DNA of 64,000 bases from NCBI GenBank assembly GCA_001298545.1, contig LJCX01000026.1, positions 496,001 through 560,000 of the forward strand, given 5' to 3'. The translations under genes were made by a program, and so were the position numbers. The notes below the pieces were generated by a model. It had not been told where the DNA came from, made no database searches, and saw only the letters and a program-made list of their open reading frames with translations. Numbering within the stretch: position 1 is the stretch's first letter; the number at the start of each line of letters is the position of its first letter. Below, in pieces: positions 59,471 to 64,000 of the stretch. The DNA comes from Actinobacteria bacterium OV320 (lineage in GTDB: Bacteria > Actinomycetota > Actinomycetes > Streptomycetales > Streptomycetaceae).

Positions 59471-60760
59471 GACCTCGTCAGATCCCCGGGGTGAGACCGC
59501 CCCGCACCGACCGCGGCCGCCTCCTGCTGCTCCTCGCGCTCGCCGCCGTCGTCACCGTCTTCACCGCGACGGTGCCGCTGCTGCGCGACTGGTTCGACCT
59601 GCGCGTCTACTACGGCACCGTCAACAGCTGGATCCACGACGGCGGCCGGGTCTACGACTACCGGGTACCGGGCACGCCGTACGGCTTCACCTACCCCCCG
59701 TTCGCGGCCGTCGTCATGCTGCCGATGGCGCTGGTCGGGCTGCGCACCGCGATCGTGACCGCCCTGCTGCTCGACCTGGCGGCGCTGACGTTCGCGGCAC
59801 GGGTGTGCGTCGGGCCCCGGTGGCGGCGGTACGGCTGGTACGGAGCCGGCCTCGCCGCCTGCGCGCTCGCGCTCTTCGAACCGCTGCGCGACACCCTGAG
59901 CTTCGGCCAGGTCAACCTGCTGCTGCTGGCCCTGGTGCTCGCCGACGCCGGGCTGCTCGCGTCCGGGCGGACCCGCTGGGTGGGGGTCGGCATCGGCCTG
60001 GCGGCGGCCGTCAAGCTCACGCCCGCGCTCTTCATCGGGCTGCTGCTGGTCGCCCGCCGGTGGCGGGCCGCCGCCCCGGCCGCCGCCGCGCGGCGGGGCC
60101 GCCCCCCCCCCCCGGCCCCGCCGGCCCCCGCCCGGGGGGGGGGGGGGCGGGCGGGGGGGGGGGGGGGCCGCCGCCCCCGCCCCCCGTCCTCTCGGGGGGC
60201 GGCGGGGGGGGCCCCGGCGGGGGGGGGGCGGCCGCCATGGCCACGGCCGTGGCGGCGGCCGCCACCGCGTTCGCGGCCCTGGTCGCCCCGGACGCCTCGC
60301 GCTTCTACTGGACACGGGCCCTGTGGGACACGACCCGGGTGGGCCGGCTCGACTACGTCTCCAACCAGTCGCTCCAGGGCGTCCTGGCACGGCTGGGCGT
60401 GGAGAGCCGGGCGGTCTGGGCGGTGCTGGTACTGGCCGCCCTGGTCTGGTGGGCGTGGCGGGCCCGGCGGGCGGTCGCCGCGCGGGACTGGCAGGCGGCC
60501 TTCGCCCTGACCGGCCTCACCGCCTGTCTGGTCAGCCCCGTGACGTGGGTGCACCACCTGGTGTGGCTGCTGCCGTCCTTCGCGGTGCTGATCCGCGCGG
60601 GGCGCCCACGCGTCGCGGGCGCCCTGTACGCGGTGCTGTGCACCAGTGTGGTGTGGCTGTGGTTCGACGACGCGTCCGGCGTCGACGGCTTCCTCGGCAG
60701 CAACGTCTACACCTGGATCACGCTCGGCCTGCTGGTGTGGCTGCCCGTCGGTCATCCTCC
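59467..60760 (+). CDS. GT87-like polyprenol mannosyltransferase, frame broken by a poly-G/C tract
   Basis: Starts at GTG 59467 in frame 1 with clear family features: LRDWFDLRVYYGTVNSW, YGFTYPPFAAVVMLP, LSFGQVNLLLLALVLADA, GIGLAAAVKLTPALFIGLLL. After residue about 200 the frame enters a G/C homopolymer tract (60102-60235). The protein resumes in another frame with DASRFYWTRALWDTTRVG, LVSPVTWVHHLVWLLPS and ends near LLVWLPVG at about 60755, just where the convergent gene stops. Either a pseudogene or, more likely, a sequence error. No proper stop is found before the frame runs antisense to the carboxypeptidase. Confidence 0.75.
60102..60235. other. Poly-C/poly-G low-quality tract inside the GT87-like gene
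   Basis: Runs of 12 C (60102-60113), 14 G (60134-60147), 15 G (60153-60167) and several shorter G runs. Nothing like this occurs elsewhere in the window, and it coincides with the frame break. Confidence 0.85.
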
Positions 60761-62008
60761 CGAAGGGCGCCGGCCGGCGAGCCGCAGCACGAGCGCCACG
60801 GCTGCCCCGCCCAGCGCGGCGGCGCCCGCGATCAGCGCGGCCTCCGGCCAGCCGGGCGGGTCGGAGGCGGCTACGGCTACGGAGACCCTGGCTCCGGCCG
60901 GGGGAGAGGCGGCGGCGGAGGCCGAGGCGGGCACCCGTTCGGCCTCCGGGCCCGGCCCGGGTACCGGCCGCGGCCGGAGGGGGGCCCGCAGCGCGTCCAG
61001 CGAGCCCACCGGATCGACCCGTCCGGCGGCAGCGAAGCCCCAGTCCAGCAATGCGCGCGCCTCTTCGTAGACCTCGAACCCGCCACCCGCCTGAGGGTTC
61101 ATCACCGTGACGACGAGGGTGCGTCCGCCCTGACGGGCGGCGGCGACCAGGGTGTTGCCGGCGTTGCTGGTGTAGCCGTTCTTGATCCCGATCAGTCCCG
61201 GGTACGGTTCTACACCGTCCGCCCCGGTCAGCAGCCGGTTGGTGTTGGCGATCCCGTACGACCAGTCGTCGTCGCCGGGGAAGCTCGCCTCCGCGGTGCC
61301 GCAGTACCGTGCGAAGTCCGCGTTGCGCAGCCCCGCCCGTCCGAACACCGCCAGGTCGTACGCGGAGGACACCTGGCCCGGGGTGTCGTATCCGTCGGGC
61401 GACCGCACATGGGTGTCCAGGGCGCCCAGTGAGCGTGCCTTGGCCTGCATGCGGATGGCCGTGGCGTGCCAGCCGCCGCTGAGGGCCGCCAGTACGTGCA
61501 CGGCGTCGTTGCCGGAGTTGAGGAACACTCCGCGCCACAGGTCGGCGACCCGGTACGTGTGTCCCTCGGCGACTCCGACGAGACTGCTGCCCGGCCCGAC
61601 GCCGCTGAGCTCCTCCTCGCTCACCCGGTGCCGGATCTCGCCGGGCAGGACCGGCAGCACCGTGAGGGCGAACAGGGTCTTGAGGGTGCTGGCCGGGGGC
61701 AGTTTGCGGTGCGCGTTCGACGCGGCGAGCACCTCACCCGTCCGCGCGTCGGAGACCAGCCAGGACAGTGCCGAGACGTCGGGGACCTCGGGGGCGCCGC
61801 GGTGGGGTCTGACCTGCGTCCCGGAGCGGTAGAGCACGGCCGGCCGGGGCGCCGTCGCCTGGGGGCCGGCCGGCCCACCGGGTCCCCCCGGCGTTGCGGG
61901 GTCCGCGCCGGCCGGGTCGGCGGCCGCGGCGGGGCCGAGGGCGAGGACGCCCGCCACACAGAACGCGCATGCCGTCGCAACGGCCCGGGAAGAGAATCCG
62001 ATCGTCAT
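60752..62008 (-). CDS. D-alanyl-D-alanine carboxypeptidase (DacA/PBP5-type)
   Basis: 418 residues. Signal peptide 1-30 (AVATACAFCVAGVLALGPAAA), Pro/Gly-rich linker, then a penicillin-binding fold: SxxK as STLK (PPASTLKTLFA), SxN as SGN (NSGNDAVH) and KTG replaced by KNG (GIKNGYTSNAG), a form common in actinobacterial members. A C-terminal hydrophobic helix (about 388-410) anchors it outside the membrane. It trims the terminal D-Ala of peptidoglycan stems. Convergent with the glycosyltransferase genes. Confidence 0.93.
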   Translation of the reverse strand: MTIGFSSRAVATACAFCVAGVLALGPAAAADPAGADPATPGGPGGPAGPQATAPRPAVLYRSGTQVRPHRGAPEVPDVSALSWLVSDARTGEVLAASNAHRKLPPASTLKTLFALTVLPVLPGEIRHRVSEEELSGVGPGSSLVGVAEGHTYRVADLWRGVFLNSGNDAVHVLAALSGGWHATAIRMQAKARSLGALDTHVRSPDGYDTPGQVSSAYDLAVFGRAGLRNADFARYCGTAEASFPGDDDWSYGIANTNRLLTGADGVEPYPGLIGIKNGYTSNAGNTLVAAARQGGRTLVVTVMNPQAGGGFEVYEEARALLDWGFAAAGRVDPVGSLDALRAPLRPRPVPGPGPEAERVPASASAAASPPAGARVSVAVAASDPPGWPEAALIAGAAALGGAAVALVLRLAGRRPSGG

Positions 62009-62096
62009 ACGATCAACGTAGGAATGAACCCGGCATTCCCCGCGCTGCCCGTGCCGGACACGGGGGTGCGTGCACCCGGATGCCGCACGCAGCGCC

Positions 62097-63239
62097 CTAT
62101 GCGGCGGGCAGGGTCGGCTGGATGCGGCGCAGAAAGGCGGTGTTGTCCGGCGTCTCGCGCATCCGCTCCAGGAGCGTCTCCAGGTTCGCCTGGCCGTCCC
62201 GGGGCTGCAGGGCCCGGCGCAGACCGCGTACGGCGGTCAACTCGCCCGGGGAGTAGAGGAGTTCCTCGCGCCGGGTGCCGGAGCCGTTGATGTCGACGGC
62301 CGGGAAGACCCGGCGGGAGGCCGGTTCGCGGTCGAGGCGGAGCTCCATGTTGCCGGTGCTCTTCAGTTCCTCGAAGTAGAAGTCGTCGGCGCGGGAGCCC
62401 GTTTCGACCAGGACGGTGGCGAGGACGGTGAGCGAGCCGCCCTCCTCGGCCGCCCGTGCGGCGCCGAAGAACCGCTTGGGGCCGATCAGCGCGGTCGCGT
62501 CCACACCGCCGCTGAGGGTGCGGCCCCCGGCGGCGGCCGCGTTGTTGTGGGCCCGGCACAGCCGGGTGAGGGAGTCGAGGAGGATCACGACGTCCTCGCC
62601 CGCCTCGACGAGCCGTTTGGCCCGCTCGATGACGAGTTCGGCCAGCGCGATGTGCTGCTTGGGCGCCCGGTCGAACGTCGAGGCGTACACCTCGCCGCGC
62701 ACGGAGCGCCGCATGTCGGTGACCTCCTCGGGCCGCTCGTCGAGCAGGACGACCATCAGCCGCGCCCCGGGGTGGTTGCCGGCGACGGCGGCGGCGATCT
62801 GCTGGAGCAGTACGGTCTTGCCCGTCTTCGGCGGGGCGACGATCAGTCCGCGCTGGCCCTTGCCGATCGGCGCGACGAGATCCGTGACCCGTCCGGCGAG
62901 GCCGGCCGCCGGATGTTCGAGGCGGAGCCGCTCGTGCGGGTGGACGGGGGTGAGGTCGCGGAAGTGCCGACGGGCGCGCAGCTCCTCGGGCGTACGGCCG
63001 TTGACACGGGCGACCTCGGTGAGGGCGCGCTGGGTACCGCGCACCCCTTCGACGAGGTCGCCCCTGCGCAGGTGGTGACGGCGGATCAGCGCGGCCGGGA
63101 CCTGGAGGTCGGCGGGTGTGGGCAGGCAGTCCGCGGGGCGCAGGTGCCCCTTCCCGCCGGCGTCGATGTCGAGGACACCGGCGGCGACCCGGGCCGGGGG
63201 CTGCTGCTGTACCGGGGGGTGTTCGAGAGTGGTGGTCAT
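62097..63239 (-). CDS. rho: Short transcription termination factor Rho paralogue lacking Rho_N domain
   Basis: 380 residues from ATG 63239 (AAAGGA upstream). It begins directly with a disordered 18-residue stretch and the cold-shock-type RNA-binding domain (GVLDIDAGGKGHLRPADCLP, VNGRTPEELRAR, HFRDLTPVHPHERLRLE). The hexameric RecA-like ATPase follows: Walker A APPKTGKT (135-142), LLDERPEEVTDM, Walker B VVILLDSLTRL, and the Q-loop region SGGVDATALIGPKRFFG. The usual N-terminal helical Rho_N domain and the long actinobacterial insertion are absent. This is probably a second Rho, with the large housekeeping Rho elsewhere. Confidence 0.9.
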   Translation of the reverse strand: MTTTLEHPPVQQQPPARVAAGVLDIDAGGKGHLRPADCLPTPADLQVPAALIRRHHLRRGDLVEGVRGTQRALTEVARVNGRTPEELRARRHFRDLTPVHPHERLRLEHPAAGLAGRVTDLVAPIGKGQRGLIVAPPKTGKTVLLQQIAAAVAGNHPGARLMVVLLDERPEEVTDMRRSVRGEVYASTFDRAPKQHIALAELVIERAKRLVEAGEDVVILLDSLTRLCRAHNNAAAAGGRTLSGGVDATALIGPKRFFGAARAAEEGGSLTVLATVLVETGSRADDFYFEELKSTGNMELRLDREPASRRVFPAVDINGSGTRREELLYSPGELTAVRGLRRALQPRDGQANLETLLERMRETPDNTAFLRRIQPTLPAA

Positions 63240-63791
63240 GGTGGTCGGTCCTTTCGAGGACGGAAGGCATGAGACATGCGGAGAGGGGGGAGCAGCCGCG
63301 AAGGGAGGGCGCACGGCGCGCCTCGGGCGGCGGGAACAGCACCTCGGCCACGGCGGAACCGAACCGTCGGTGAGGTGGTGCGGGAAAGCCGCTGTACCGG
63401 TCGGAAACGACGGGTGATGCGGCGAACTGAAGGGAACTGGCACCGGCGCCCACCAAGGGGGGCGTACACAAGTGCTACCGGCACTGTAGCACGCCGGTCG
63501 GTCCCGCTGGTGTCAACGCGCCCATGGCGACGGTTGTTCCCCACGGCGCGTCGCCAGGTGCGGAAGAGCACCGCGCAGGCGACGGTCGGCGCCCGGGTGC
63601 GGACGGCGACCGTCCAGGCACCGGCTCCCGGCCGGACGGGCGGTCCGGAGGGGGAGCCGGACCGGCGGCGCACACAGGACAGGCCGGACGAAAGTCCCGG
63701 CCTCTTCCGGGTTATCCCACAGATGTCCCCGGAGGGTAACGATCCGTAACGACATGGGACTTGACCGCTATTTCTGCATTATCTTCACGTC
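63240..63791. other. Divergent intergenic region with long rho leader
   Basis: No gene seen in 552 bases. On the minus strand TTGACA (plus 63511-63516) and TACAGT (plus 63483-63488) are promoter-like, though spaced 22 bp; GTGCTAC/GTAGCAC (63472-63478 / 63486-63492) is an inverted repeat over the -10. A start there gives a leader of about 235 nt for the Rho gene, which fits known Rho autogenous attenuation. On the plus side GTAACGATCC / GTAACGACAT repeats (about 63736-63755) and TTGACC (63761-63766) precede the next gene. Confidence 0.45.
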
Positions 63792-64000
63792 ATGTCCACG
63801 CCGCCTCAGCCCCCGCAGCAGCCGGAGCAGCCGTCCGACGCGCCGGCCCAGCCGAGCGCGTACCCCTATCCGCATCCGCAGTCGCCGGCCCCCGGCGGGC
63901 CGCTGGGTTTCCCGCCGGCGGCGGGCGCGACCCAGGTCGGCCAGCCCAGCGTCTATGCGCAGCCGACCCTGGTCGGGCAGCCCGCGCCGCCCCAGCCGGT
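63792..64000 (+). CDS. Pro/Gln-rich N-terminus of an unidentified protein (3' end outside window)
   Basis: ATG 63792 opens a frame that stays open to the window edge (69 codons). The sequence is Pro, Gln and Ala-rich and disordered (MSTPPQPPQQPEQPSDAPAQ, then YPYPHPQSP and VGQP repeats), typical of the cytoplasmic N-terminus of Streptomyces membrane proteins of the DUF4190 or similar kind. The functional domain is not visible, so no product can be named. Only a weak ribosome site is seen; the upstream patch is AT-rich and promoter-like. Confidence 0.6.
   Translation, partial: MSTPPQPPQQPEQPSDAPAQPSAYPYPHPQSPAPGGPLGFPPAAGATQVGQPSVYAQPTLVGQPAPPQP

Noticed and set aside
1..64000. rRNA, tRNA, insertion sequences, prophage or integrase genes
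   Set aside because: Looked for by eye for tRNA-like cloverleafs, transposase and integrase motifs; none was convincing.

Overview
The window is chromosomal DNA of a Streptomyces-type actinomycete. The DNA is very GC-rich, starts are often GTG (one TTG), and neighbouring genes frequently overlap as ATGA or GTGA. TetR, MarR, GntR, LacI, DeoR, ArsR, MerR and HxlR regulators are dense. Polysaccharide hydrolases and ABC sugar importers without their own ATPase, a canonical CebR box and one rare TTA codon also fit this group. I saw no rRNA, tRNA, CRISPR array, transposase or prophage gene.

Layout. 1-3.9 kb: the C-terminal part of a RecQ-like helicase, a double VOC protein, an ArsR-SRPBCC fusion regulator and a RibD/DHFR-like reductase. 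3.8-8.6 kb: a CHASE3 histidine kinase with a REC-PP2C phosphatase, divergent from a stand-alone receiver protein with a suspicious 3' end, then a GNAT protein. 8.8-11.7 kb: a GH43 enzyme, an NmrA-like reductase and a 45-residue hydrophobic peptide. 11.9-16.7 kb: six tightly overlapping genes (conflict-type HTH regulator, squalene/prenyltransferase-repeat membrane protein, uracil-PRTase-like enzyme, SAM methyltransferase, DUF84 NTPase, PfkB-like kinase). I consider this the most interesting part of the window. 16.9-24.4 kb: a DinB-like protein; a TetR-controlled patatin/Baeyer-Villiger pair; HxlR with a thioesterase; SDR with TetR; a DeoR regulator.

24.9-28 kb is a sugar ABC importer. 28-30.6 kb holds a YceI protein, a GntR regulator and gene remnants. 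30.6-32.5 kb is a secreted GH5 mannanase with FN3 and CBM2 domains behind a CebR box. 33.5-36.5 kb has convergent gnd and a long-form gap gene sharing a strong terminator. 36.6-39.4 kb has a DUF3291-like protein with a divergent MerR regulator, an SseB-like protein, MarR and VOC proteins. 39.5-47.7 kb is a galactan-utilisation locus: a binding protein, two permeases and a LacI regulator on the minus strand, and a GH42 beta-galactosidase and GH53 endo-galactanase on the plus strand. The divergent promoters overlap and carry a lac-like operator.

47.9-51.5 kb: an ArsR-like protein, an SMP-30-like protein, a crcB-DUF190-crcB fluoride module and uppP. 51.7-57.9 kb is an amino-acid catabolic block: FadR-type regulator, asparagine permease, asparaginase, aspartase and glutaminase, which together would take asparagine to fumarate and glutamine to glutamate. 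58-60.8 kb has two polyprenol-dependent glycosyltransferases. The second is disrupted by a poly-G/poly-C tract that looks like bad sequence. 60.8-64 kb: a D-Ala-D-Ala carboxypeptidase, a short Rho paralogue with a long leader, and the start of a Pro/Gln-rich protein cut by the window edge.
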